From an uncultured Acidobacteriota bacterium (lineage in GTDB: Bacteria; Acidobacteriota; Terriglobia; UBA7540): a stretch of 6,901 nt of DNA. The stretch is from contig CALCEB010000063.1 in NCBI GenBank assembly GCA_937900045.1, forward strand, positions 1 through 6,901, given 5' to 3'. Position 1 is the first letter of the stretch; every line of letters begins with the position of its first letter. Shown one piece after another: positions 1 to 5,159 of the stretch. A program made the translations under genes and the position numbers. The notes under the pieces were generated by a model that saw nothing but the letters and a program-made list of their open reading frames with translations, searched no databases and had not been told where the DNA came from.

Positions 1-748
1 GCCAATAGGCTTCCGCCATCTTGACGGCTGATTGACCGAGGGACCCAGGACGCCCGTCCGCCAAGCGGGCCTGTACCGTCCGGCGATACCCGATCTTGCC
101 TCCATAAAACGCAGTCCGCACCCACATATCGTAATCGTCGCAGCGGAGGAGATTTTCGTCGAAGAGGCCTGCCCTCACAATGGCGCGCTTGCGGGCAACC
201 ACGGTCGAGACCGAAACCTGACACCTTTCATATATCAGCGCCTCAAAGGTCGCCGACCCCTTCGAGGGACAACGATCCATGAAACTTCTCTCCGGGCGGC
301 CTGGATCTCCAACCAGCAAGCCGTCCGCATAAACCAGATCGAGTGAGGGATCCTCTGCGAAAAGCTGCATCTGGTTTGAGAGATGATCCGGGAGCCAGAT
401 GTCGTCACTGTCGAGGAAGGCGAGAAATTCGCCGCGCGCCATCCTGATGGCGGTATTTCTGGCTCCGGCTGCGCGCTTGTTTTTCTGCCGGACATAAACA
501 ATCCGGCTGAGATAAGGCTCCAGAGCCTTTTCCAGCTCGGGCGTATCCGGTGAGCCGTCGTTGATTACGATGGCTTCGAAATTCTTATAGGTCTGGGAGA
601 GGACCGAATCCAGGCACGCGCCCACGAGGTGGGCGGTGTTGTAGGCAGGGATGATGATACTAACCGCAGGCTGCGGACCATTCAATGGTTCTTGCGAATT
701 GGCATGCACGCCGAGCTCTCCAATCCAATTCTCTTTCCCTTCATTCAT
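1..748 (-). CDS. Glycosyltransferase family 2 (GT-A fold), 3' end outside the window
   Basis: This is the first 249 codons of an inverting GT-A glycosyltransferase that would move a sugar from a nucleotide-sugar donor to a surface glycan or lipid-linked acceptor in the cytoplasm. Visible motifs are the first beta strand SIIIPAYN (residues 30-37), VINDGS (61-66, nucleotide binding), GARNTA followed by RGEFLAFLDSDDIW (95-118) with the metal-binding DSDD at 113-116, and CDDYDMW (203-209), which matches the acceptor-side acidic catalytic motif (often EDYDLW). No signal peptide or membrane segment is seen in this part. The ATG at 748 is the first in-frame ATG after the TAA ending the sulfotransferase gene 12 nt upstream. 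A GTG at 709, preceded by GGAGAG, is an alternative that would shorten the N-terminus to a more usual length. The gene runs off the left edge, so its C-terminal domain is unknown. It is probably cotranscribed with the sulfotransferase. The family call is firm; donor and acceptor cannot be told. Confidence 0.9.
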   Translation of the reverse strand, partial: MNEGKENWIGELGVHANSQEPLNGPQPAVSIIIPAYNTAHLVGACLDSVLSQTYKNFEAIVINDGSPDTPELEKALEPYLSRIVYVRQKNKRAAGARNTAIRMARGEFLAFLDSDDIWLPDHLSNQMQLFAEDPSLDLVYADGLLVGDPGRPERSFMDRCPSKGSATFEALIYERCQVSVSTVVARKRAIVRAGLFDENLLRCDDYDMWVRTAFYGGKIGYRRTVQARLADGRPGSLGQSAVKMAEAYW

Positions 749-760
749 CCATGCATGGGC

Positions 761-1651
761 TTATCCCGCGGCCGCAGCTCTCTGGTTCACCATTTCCTTC
801 CTCTCTGAACTCGACCAGAAGGTCTGCTCTCGAGAAACCTGACGGGTCACAAGGTCATAATTCAGGAATTGCATCAAATCCCCCCATTCGCGCTCGATCG
901 CTTGCAGGGACTCGGGTGATAAAACCTGCTTCCACCCTCCTGCCACTGCCTTGCGAATGAAGGAAATGTCCTTCCTGGTATTTTTGGTCAAGAACCATTT
1001 GTCCGACTGGATTTTTTCCAGCCTCTGCATTTCATTAAATTTGCTGCGCTCGACGGCTCGAGCAATCTGACCAGCGTCGCGTTTCAGGCTCAAGAACTCC
1101 GCCAATTTAGCAATCTCAACTTCCGGTTGCCAAAGCATATCCTCGTACTTGAGGAGCAGGAAGCCTTCCGTTCCAAGCCGGGCTGCGAGCCAACCTCCAA
1201 CATTCTCCCGCCAGGTTCCAAGATCGTCCCAGAATTCGCGGCGCAAGAGAGATAGAGCAAAGTCGTTAATCGTCACCGATTCGTTAATCTTCCCTTGCTT
1301 TAACCAGAAATGGTACCCCGACACGATAACGTCTCTGGGATCGCGAACGATATACACAACTCGTTTGTAGCGGAGGTCTAAATATTCATGACTCTTGAGA
1401 ATCCGGGGCCGGGGAAGGCTATTCAGAAATTTCTTGGAGTCCAGGTAAATCTCAGGGATCAGCCGCTCGATATTCTCAAAGCTAATGCTTTCATTGGGCC
1501 GGAGCAGATTGCCGGCCAGGAACCTGGTCCACGTGTTTCCGGAGCGAGGGTAGGAAACGATGAAGGTGTCGTCGGGAAAAACAGTCAGCGAGCGTCCCGC
1601 AATGTCCCTTCCGAGCAAGTAGTTTGTGACATAAAGGACCCTATCGAGCAT
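761..1651 (-). CDS. PAPS-dependent sulfotransferase (Sulfotransfer_1 family)
   Basis: A 296-aa cytosolic-type sulfotransferase, close to the family's usual length (about 280-300), that transfers sulfate from 3'-phosphoadenosine-5'-phosphosulfate to a hydroxyl or amine acceptor. The 5'-phosphosulfate loop is SYPRSGNTW at residues 33-41. The likely catalytic histidine is H88 in KSHEYL. The 3'-phosphate motif is RDPRDVIVSGYHF (103-115). YEDM (169-172) is typical of the fold, and RKAVAGGWK (233-241) is a slightly diverged form of the C-terminal RKGxxGDWK signature. The start is supported by AAGGA at 1663-1659, 7 nt before the ATG. The stop TAA is followed after 12 nt, in the same frame, by the start of a family 2 glycosyltransferase, so the pair probably forms one transcript and modifies a glycan or glycolipid. 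The acceptor cannot be predicted. About 30 residues past the last motif (265-296) look like an unconserved tail. Confidence 0.93.
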   Translation of the reverse strand: MLDRVLYVTNYLLGRDIAGRSLTVFPDDTFIVSYPRSGNTWTRFLAGNLLRPNESISFENIERLIPEIYLDSKKFLNSLPRPRILKSHEYLDLRYKRVVYIVRDPRDVIVSGYHFWLKQGKINESVTINDFALSLLRREFWDDLGTWRENVGGWLAARLGTEGFLLLKYEDMLWQPEVEIAKLAEFLSLKRDAGQIARAVERSKFNEMQRLEKIQSDKWFLTKNTRKDISFIRKAVAGGWKQVLSPESLQAIEREWGDLMQFLNYDLVTRQVSREQTFWSSSERKEMVNQRAAAAG

Positions 1652-1708
1652 CTTTTTTTCCTTGAGTGAATTTGAACTCTACACCTTCCCTCTCACTCGA
1701 AACCACTG

Positions 1709-1745
1709 GCCTCAGCCCGGTGCTTCGAAAAAGGCCTGAGGCACC
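1709..1745 (-). repeat. Two overlapping, mutually exclusive inverted repeats in the sulfotransferase leader
   Basis: GCCTCAG (1709-1715) pairs with CTGAGGC (1736-1742), a 7-bp stem with a 20-nt loop. GGTGC (1719-1723) pairs with GCACC (1741-1745), a 5-bp stem. The two share bases 1741-1742, so in a minus-strand transcript only one could form at a time. A run of five T residues (minus strand, 1732-1728) sits in the loop. This lies about 60-95 nt upstream of the sulfotransferase ATG. It could be a regulatory leader structure, but both stems are short enough to arise by chance. Confidence 0.3.
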
Positions 1746-2030
1746 ATTAGTAACATTAATCTACCAGAAAACTTTAAAAACTTCCAGGCGGAAGGATCCG
1801 GTGTTGTAGAACAGTTTGATCGTTGTAGCAGCTAATTCATGACCTTACCGTCGAGACCATTGGGGCAACGGTTCAACCCTGCCGAAAGTGGGAACTCAAG
1901 AAACTCTCCCGATACGAGTCCCAAGCGGCTCCTCCCCACGAATTGCCTGGGGTATGGCGCAACGGCCGTACGGCGGGCCGATCGAACGGGACGGTTATAA
2001 CCCTGTCCTGACAGTTCCCCGAGGGAAGTT

Positions 2031-2058
2031 AAAGAATAATCCGGGTCATTCCTCCCGG
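2031..2058 (-). terminator. Weak terminator-like hairpin after nrdR
   Basis: Read on the minus strand, CCGGG (2058-2054) and CCCGG (2045-2041) form a 5-bp all-GC stem with an 8-nt loop, followed by ATTATTCTTT. It begins 4 nt past the nrdR stop. The T tract is broken and the stem short, so this is only a candidate intrinsic terminator. It is the best one between nrdR and the sulfotransferase gene. Confidence 0.3.
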
Positions 2059-2062
2059 GCGG

Positions 2063-2524
2063 CTACTGGACGCGGGCTTTCAGCAGATCTTTGAGTTCGT
2101 CCATGAACTCGCGGACGTCTTTGAAATCAAGATAAACTGAGGCAAAGCGGACGTAGGCAACTTTGTCCAGCCGTTTGAGGCGGTTCATCACCAGCTCACC
2201 GACTTCGTTGGATGAACGCTCGCGATTGATGGACTCAGCCAAATAGGTTTCAGTCTCATTGACGATCTCCTCCAGCTTGCTAACCGGAACTGGCCTCTTC
2301 TCACAAGCCTTGAGCAACCCCGCGAGCAATTTCTGACGGTCGAACTTCTCCCGGCGGCCATCCTTCTTCACCACCATGTGAGGGATTTCATCAATCCGCT
2401 CGTAGGTGGTGAATCGCTGCTCGCACTTTGCACACTCTCTCCGGCGGCGAATGGTGTCGCCGATCTTTGCCTCGCGCGAATCAACCACGCGGTCTTCCAG
2501 GTGACCACAAAAAGGGCATTTCAT
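2063..2524 (-). CDS. nrdR: Transcriptional repressor NrdR
   Basis: A 153-aa protein of normal length for NrdR, the zinc- and ATP/dATP-sensing repressor that binds NrdR boxes upstream of ribonucleotide reductase genes. The N-terminal zinc ribbon is complete: C3 and C6 in MKCPFC, C31 and C34 in CAKC, with the DNA-contacting arginine run RRRR at 26-29 and the conserved FTTYER at 38-43. The ATP-cone domain follows from about residue 49, with VVKKDGRRE (51-59) and the conserved VAYVRFASVYLDF (122-134). The ATG is fixed by the family's invariant MKCPFC start. No Shine-Dalgarno sequence is visible: the leader just before it is TTTATTATT, so translation is probably weak or coupled to the upstream gene, whose stop lies 73 nt away. 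No ribonucleotide reductase gene is in the window, so its targets are elsewhere. Confidence 0.97.
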   Translation of the reverse strand: MKCPFCGHLEDRVVDSREAKIGDTIRRRRECAKCEQRFTTYERIDEIPHMVVKKDGRREKFDRQKLLAGLLKACEKRPVPVSKLEEIVNETETYLAESINRERSSNEVGELVMNRLKRLDKVAYVRFASVYLDFKDVREFMDELKDLLKARVQ

Positions 2525-2597
2525 AATAATAAAGATGGCAGCGACGGCCGGGACCTGCGCGCCGCGGCACTCCCCAACCGGCTTAACATTGTAATAC

Positions 2598-3686
2598 TTA
2601 AGATCCGGGAATCCCGGCTTTTTGCCCAGCCATCACCCGCTTTTCGTCTTCAGCTATTGACTTTAGCTTGCCCAGCGTTAAGCCCTCATAAAGCAACAAG
2701 ACCAGGCCAAGAGCCATGCAGGGGATCATCACGACGGCTCCAATCAGGATACCCGCGGTCGCGGCCTGCTCGGCTGGAGCTGAAAACAATTCCCGCAAGG
2801 CGATGACAACCGCCACCTGGTAACCCCCGCCGACTCCCGGCAACTGCACCATCAGTCCGATGGCAGCGAAGAAAAGGGCCATCGCCGCGGCGCCCCAGGA
2901 GAGATGAGCCAGGCCGCCCTTCACGCTGTGGACGACTAAATAAAAGATGCTGACATTCAGGAACCAGAGCACGATTGTCCAACCGGCGCTCGCCAGAAAA
3001 TCCCGCAGGTCCTGAATCACTTCGAGGCCGGTCGAGAAGGAGTGAATTATATTCCGCAACGGGTCCCGGAATTTCCCCGGGGCCCATAAAAGGAGCCCCG
3101 GCAAACGCTCCAGAGCGTAATCGGAATACATTCGAAACAACACCAATCCTGCCACCAGGAGGCAGGAGAGGAGCAGGACCAGGATGGCTCCGTCGTGCAT
3201 GCGGCGGAGCGACAGGGCAGCATGGCGCGAGGCGGGATGAATGGGCTCGAAATAGAGACCCAGAGCAAAAAGCAGAACCATGGCAATGGCGTCGTAAACC
3301 CGTTCGAGAATCAAGATGGCAATTTGCGAGCTAAAAGAGACTTTCTCTGTCCGGGCAATGTAAGCCGGGCGAACCACCTCGCCCGCCCGTCCGATCAGGT
3401 ATATTGTGCTGAAGCCCAGGATTTGAGCCACGAAAAGATTCCAGGCGGAGGCTTTCTTCAGCGGATCAAGGAAAAACTTCCACCGGTAAGCCCGAGCCAC
3501 ATAGGTCGCGTAGGTCGCAACCACGGCGAGAAGCAGATACTCCAGCCTGGCATGGAGGATCGATTCCCAGACGGCCCTCCAATTAAAAGTCTTCCATGTC
3601 GCGTTGTGGCGGAGATAGATGATGGCCAGAACCAGAACGATCAGGCCCAATCCCGCCCACAACGATCGGCTCTGGCTCTTATTCAT
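2598..3686 (-). CDS. Flippase-like integral membrane protein (LPG_synthase_TM / UPF0104 family)
   Basis: A 362-aa polytopic inner-membrane protein matching the transmembrane domain family shared by the MprF flippase half and AglD-like proteins (Pfam LPG_synthase_TM, from memory). About eight hydrophobic segments are visible, near residues 9-26, 50-66, 83-99, 132-147, 167-186, 232-254, 264-283 and 310-334. The family motifs are GRAGEVVRP (99-107), ERVYD (128-132) and QLPGVGGGYQ (281-290). Members are proposed to flip or recognise lipid-linked head groups; no soluble aminoacyl-transferase domain follows, so lysyl-PG synthesis is not expected. The ATG at 3686 overlaps the TGA of a five-codon upstream frame that has the better ribosome site, and no SD sequence directly precedes the ATG itself. 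nrdR follows after 73 nt on the same strand. The substrate is unknown; proximity to a glycosyltransferase and a sulfotransferase hints at envelope glycolipids but proves nothing. Confidence 0.9.
   Translation of the reverse strand: MNKSQSRSLWAGLGLIVLVLAIIYLRHNATWKTFNWRAVWESILHARLEYLLLAVVATYATYVARAYRWKFFLDPLKKASAWNLFVAQILGFSTIYLIGRAGEVVRPAYIARTEKVSFSSQIAILILERVYDAIAMVLLFALGLYFEPIHPASRHAALSLRRMHDGAILVLLLSCLLVAGLVLFRMYSDYALERLPGLLLWAPGKFRDPLRNIIHSFSTGLEVIQDLRDFLASAGWTIVLWFLNVSIFYLVVHSVKGGLAHLSWGAAAMALFFAAIGLMVQLPGVGGGYQVAVVIALRELFSAPAEQAATAGILIGAVVMIPCMALGLVLLLYEGLTLGKLKSIAEDEKRVMAGQKAGIPGS
2605..2617. repeat. Perfect GC palindrome at the 3' end of the flippase-like gene
   Basis: CCGGGA and TCCCGG flank a single A, inside the last codons of the minus-strand gene. 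On the plus strand CTTTTT follows directly, so it looks like half a terminator for plus-strand transcripts, but no plus gene ends here and the one-base loop cannot fold as drawn (the inner A-T pair must open). On the gene's own strand no T tract follows. It may simply reflect the Gly-Ile-Pro-Gly codons. Confidence 0.25.
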
Positions 3687-3700
3687 AGTGGTCGTTTCAT
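3683..3700 (-). CDS. Possible five-codon leader peptide (MKRPL) coupled to the flippase-like gene
   Basis: On the minus strand AGGA (3709-3706) is followed 5 nt later by ATG AAA CGA CCA CTA TGA. The TGA overlaps the ATG of the membrane protein gene (shared bases at 3685-3684). The large gene has no SD sequence of its own at the usual distance, so ribosomes loading on this mini-ORF could terminate and restart on it. Overlapping stop/start pairs are a known coupling device. An 18-base frame can easily be chance. Confidence 0.3.
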   Translation of the reverse strand: MKRPL

Positions 3701-3716
3701 TTTGATCCTAGCCGGT

Positions 3717-3745
3717 AAGTTAGCCAAACGGTGGATTGAAGTCAA
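3717..3745 (-). promoter_or_regulatory. Candidate sigma-70 promoter for the flippase-like gene
   Basis: On the minus strand TTGACT (3745-3740, five of six matches to the -35 consensus) is followed by a 17-nt spacer and TAACTT (3722-3717, a poor -10). Transcription would begin near 3710, just upstream of the AGGA ribosome site. Spacing is ideal but the -10 is weak, so this is only a candidate. Confidence 0.25.
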
Positions 3746-4207
3746 GCAAGGCCCAAGCGTCGCAGGGGTACCTTGCGTTTGTTGTCCCCCGGTCTGCGTT
3801 ACTTGCCAGGAAGGACCACCGACCTCTAATTCTCAGGCGCTGCGGGCTGCTTAGTGGACTGGACCGCTCCCTGTCGTGGGAGCATGGGTTGGCAGCTCCG
3901 ATTTGCTGGACAATTGTTTAGGCTATTTATTTTCAATTACTTACTCTGTAATCAGCATAGCTTAATCAACCCCCTCCGATTTGTTGTTTTCGTTCTCATC
4001 GATGTATATGATTTGTTTTCAATGACATGAACGGTTCGTTTTGTCATTCTTAACGTTCGGCGGTACGCCACCCGTGGCGCCGGCCCTATTCCCGGCTCCA
4101 AATTTCTTGACAGCAGCGCACCCGAAATGGCAAGGAGGTAAAAAACGGGCCTAAAGAACGGGGTTGATCCATAAGCTTCACAATCTCCCTCCTGCCGCTA
4201 CAATCCA
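3746..4207. other. Gene-free region, AT-rich around 3900-4060
   Basis: No reading frame here has a credible start, length or composition. It holds a hairpin GCTCCC/GGGAGC with a 6-nt loop (3866-3883), an inverted repeat AATGACA/TGTCATT (4021-4027 and 4042-4048) enclosing GAACGGTTC, a tight palindrome CGCCAC-CC-GTGGCG (4066-4079) and an isolated consensus SD-like AAGGAGGT (4132-4139) with no ORF at the right distance. A TTGACA at 4107-4112 has no matching -10. The marked drop in GC relative to the flanking genes suggests foreign or decayed DNA. Confidence 0.5.
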
Positions 4208-4343
4208 CCAAAGCCACCGGGCTTTTCAAGCAAGACAACTTATTGATTCTAAATCAAATGCTTGGCTTTGCCCCTGAAATCGACGTATCTTCCGAATAAC
4301 ACAGGATTTATGCGATTTCAATACCTTTGCCCAGTGGCTTTGG
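4208..4343. repeat. Nested inverted repeats able to form a three-way junction
   Basis: The outer arms CCAAAGCCACCGG (4208-4220) and CCAGTGGCTTTGG (4331-4343) pair at 12 of 13 positions. Inside are CAAGCA/TGCTTG (4227-4232 with 4259-4264), which encloses TTGATT/AATCAA with a 3-nt loop (4243-4248 with 4252-4257), and TGAAATCG/CGATTTCA (4275-4282 with 4313-4320). The junction linkers are 6, 10 and 10 nt. This is a compact 136-nt fold that could be a structured RNA or the ends of a decayed element. No promoter, terminator or target duplication was found, so it stays a structural candidate only. Confidence 0.35.
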
Positions 4344-4382
4344 ATGGGTTTGGTCCCCGAGTCGTCCTTTGTTTTCTATCGA

Positions 4383-4403
4383 GTTTGGGTTTGCCCCCCA
4401 AAC
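4383..4403. repeat. Hairpin beside the MITE insertion point
   Basis: GTTTGGG (4383-4389) and CCCAAAC (4397-4403) form a perfect 7-bp stem with a 7-nt loop. The left target-site copy of the adjacent MITE starts at 4402, within the last bases of the stem, so the element appears to have landed at the foot of this hairpin. Insertion next to hairpins or terminators is common for small elements. Confidence 0.4.
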
Positions 4404-4409
4404 AATCTT
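4402..4409 (+). repeat. Target-site duplication, left copy
   Basis: ACAATCTT here is repeated exactly at 4615-4622, abutting the two ends of the terminal inverted repeats. An 8-bp direct repeat bracketing perfect inverted ends is the classic footprint of a transposase-mediated insertion. Confidence 0.85.
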
Positions 4410-4434
4410 GATGATTATCAAGTTAGCTCACGCA
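4410..4434 (+). repeat. MITE terminal inverted repeat, left
   Basis: Twenty-five bases identical to the reverse complement of 4590-4614. The outer part, TTGAT-GATT-ATCAA (4408-4421, partly in the target copy), is itself palindromic, a possible transposase-binding feature. Confidence 0.9.
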
Positions 4435-4589
4435 AACCCTAACCACCTCTATTCTTTGAGGGAAACGGGTGGCTTTCCGCAGTTTAGTCGTGTTAGAGAG
4501 GGCTTTCATGCACCTCTTCGTGGCGAACTCTCCCAGCCCAAGCGACTTTAGGGTCCGAAGCAGACTGCTCAGACGTACCACAAGGCCAG

Positions 4590-4614
4590 TGCGTGAGCTA
4601 ACTTGATAATCATC
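4590..4614 (-). repeat. MITE terminal inverted repeat, right
   Basis: Begins TGCGTGAGCTAACTTGATAA on the plus strand and is the exact inverse of the left end. Base 4615 also pairs with 4409, but both belong to the duplicated target ACAATCTT. Confidence 0.9.
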
Positions 4615-4622
4615 ACAATCTT
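4615..4622 (+). repeat. Target-site duplication, right copy
   Basis: Second exact copy of ACAATCTT, directly outside the right terminal inverted repeat. A T-run follows (4621-4626). Confidence 0.85.
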
Positions 4623-4670
4623 TTTTCATCGCAGCACATTCACCCCCTGAATTCCAGGCTCTCCTGTGAT

Positions 4671-4697
4671 GGATTCCCGCCTGCGCGGGAATGACGG
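4671..4697. repeat. dRS3/REP-type hairpin (ATTCCC-N8-GGGAAT)
   Basis: ATTCCCGC (4673-4680) and GCGGGAAT (4685-4692) form a perfect 8-bp stem with loop CTGC, inside the wider context GG...GACGG. The pattern ATTCCC-N8-GGGAAT is the one known as dRS3 in Neisseria, and near-identical intergenic hairpins occur in many other bacterial genomes as REP-like repeats. A second small palindrome, ATTCCGGAAT, lies at 4712-4721. Other copies would be expected between genes elsewhere in this genome. Confidence 0.7.
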
Positions 4698-4738
4698 CTT
4701 GCTGGGACTGCATTCCGGAATTTTGAGCCTAGCATGAG

Positions 4739-5040
4739 TCATTTGGGCCCGATCTCCGACGCGAACTTGAATCGAATATTTACCATATAGTACACGATCC
4801 GTTTGACTCGGTCAAGCCAATTCTGGTTTCTGCCTCCGAGCGAAGCCGGGAATACCCAATTTTCAGCGACTTCCGGCGCTCCCGCGCACGGCGGATCAAA
4901 GGAGGCATAGGGGTGCCGCGTCGGCAAGCTGCGCCGCTGGCGGGCCGGCCAAATCAAGACAAGAACAAAACAGAAGAACAAAAAGGGGACATTTCTAATG
5001 GGGCATGACCCAAGGTGTTGGTAGTGCTACATTTTCGCCC
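4739..5040. other. Gene-free stretch, probably decayed or non-coding mobile-element sequence
   Basis: A minus-strand open frame (4981-4739, 80 codons) has no SD sequence and no domain I recognise; its composition (repeated Pro, Arg, Ala, Gly) looks like translated non-coding repeat. TTGAC-TCG-GTCAA (4803-4815) is a small inverted repeat. An A-rich run at 4957-4984 leads into GGGGACATTTCTAATGGGG (4985-5003), a type of sequence I associate with ends or flanks of insertion sequences, although I cannot confirm this. Lying between a MITE and REP hairpin on one side and the large unknown gene on the other, it may be the left flank of the element carrying that gene. Confidence 0.4.
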
Positions 5041-5075
5041 CCACAGCAAACTGATCCACGACCAAAGTGGTTCTA

Positions 5076-5107
5076 CGCTTTTTCTGAGACTGCGCTCAGA
5101 AAAAGTG
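5076..5107. repeat. Strong hairpin, 11-13 bp stem, upstream of the large unknown gene
   Basis: CTTTTTCTGAG (5078-5088) pairs perfectly with CTCAGAAAAAG (5095-5105) across the 6-nt loop ACTGCG. A G-T and a C-G pair extend it to 5076/5107. It lies 38 nt upstream of the -10 box of the next gene and shares its right foot with the following GC hairpin. Confidence 0.8.
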
Positions 5108-5124
5108 GCCCCTTACGGGGCCGC
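5079..5124 (-). terminator. Intrinsic-terminator-like hairpin on the minus strand
   Basis: GGCCCC (5107-5112) and GGGGCC (5117-5122) form a 6-bp GC stem with the four-base loop TTAC, extendable by a G-U and a G-C pair to 5105/5124. Read on the minus strand it is followed by ACTTTTTCTG, giving the GC-stem plus T-run shape of an intrinsic terminator. No minus-strand gene lies to its right except antisense of the big gene, so its job may be to stop antisense transcription leaving that gene, or it may be a structural end of a mobile element. Confidence 0.5.
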
Positions 5125-5150
5125 TGGAACCGCGGGCGTTGGCATATAAT
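5124..5150 (+). promoter_or_regulatory. Promoter with consensus TATAAT giving a probably leaderless mRNA
   Basis: A perfect -10 TATAAT sits at 5145-5150. The best -35 candidate is the poor CTGGAA at 5124-5129 (15-nt spacer) or GCTGGA one base earlier (16 nt). Transcription would start about 5157, within a few bases of the ATG at 5160. No SD sequence lies between the box and the ATG. The strong GC hairpin ends right where the -35 begins. Confidence 0.55.
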
Positions 5151-5159
5151 CTTCCTGCT

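Larger units (their letters stand above)
1652..2062. other. 411-bp spacer between nrdR and the sulfotransferase gene
   Basis: No open frame here looks coding. The spacer should hold the end of the nrdR transcript and the promoter and leader of the sulfotransferase/glycosyltransferase pair. It contains a weak terminator-like hairpin at its right end, a near-palindrome CTGTCCTGACAG at 2002-2013 next to a TTCCC/GGGAA hairpin (2015-2027), an AT-rich stretch around 1745-1785 that could hold a promoter (no convincing -35/-10 pair picked out), and competing inverted repeats at 1709-1745. I tried to match known riboswitch cores (c-di-GMP-I, TPP, SAM, cobalamin) and found no fit. Confidence 0.6.
4410..4614. 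mobile_element. 205-bp MITE (non-autonomous transposon) with 25-bp perfect terminal repeats
   Basis: The left end begins GATGATTATCAAGTTAGCTC (4410 onward, 25 bp to 4434) and is matched without error by the reverse complement of 4590-4614. The element is bracketed by the 8-bp direct repeat ACAATCTT. The 155-bp interior has no transposase and no credible gene, so it must be moved in trans by a related insertion sequence elsewhere in the genome. The 8-bp duplication fits several IS families (for example ISL3, IS1595, IS66), and I could not assign one from the end sequence. Intact ends and an unmutated duplication argue for fairly recent insertion. Weak open frames that cross the element on both strands have no start signals and read through the repeat ends, so I do not annotate them. 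Confidence 0.88.

Noticed and set aside
2002..2013. CTGTCCTGACAG as a LexA box
   Set aside because: The half sites CTGT/ACAG are 4 nt apart, not the 8 required by the classical LexA operator.
1860..2030. Possible riboswitch in the nrdR-sulfotransferase spacer (GGGGCAACGG, GAAA and GGGAACTC pieces)
   Set aside because: The pieces superficially recall a c-di-GMP-I core but the conserved order and spacing are missing on both strands.
3195..3854. Long plus-strand open frame of 219 codons opposite the flippase-like gene
   Set aside because: It is antisense to a gene with clear family motifs, lacks a ribosome site, and has no membrane or domain pattern of its own.
4055..4065. GTTCGGCGGTA repeated at 6835-6845, as possible ends of a 2.8-kb element
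   Set aside because: An 11-base match is expected by chance a few times in a window this size, and the flanks do not extend it apart from a loose ATTCT upstream of both.
4049..4085. Possible integron attC-like site (AACGTTCGGCG followed by tight palindromes)
   Set aside because: The core bases do not fit the RYYYAAC/GTTRRRY pair and no integrase or cassette array is present.
4132..4139. Consensus Shine-Dalgarno AAGGAGGT
   Set aside because: No ATG/GTG/TTG lies within 5-12 nt; the nearest in-line start is about 25 nt away and gives a 37-codon frame without features.
4327..4551. Plus-strand open frame of 74 codons
   Set aside because: It starts in the structured region and runs through the left MITE end and target duplication, so it cannot be an original gene; no SD or domain.
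4423..4713. Minus-strand open frame of 96 codons across the MITE and the REP hairpin
   Set aside because: It reads through a MITE terminal repeat and the dRS3 hairpin (giving the familiar VIPAQAGIH translation of that repeat), has no SD, and is therefore translated repeat sequence.
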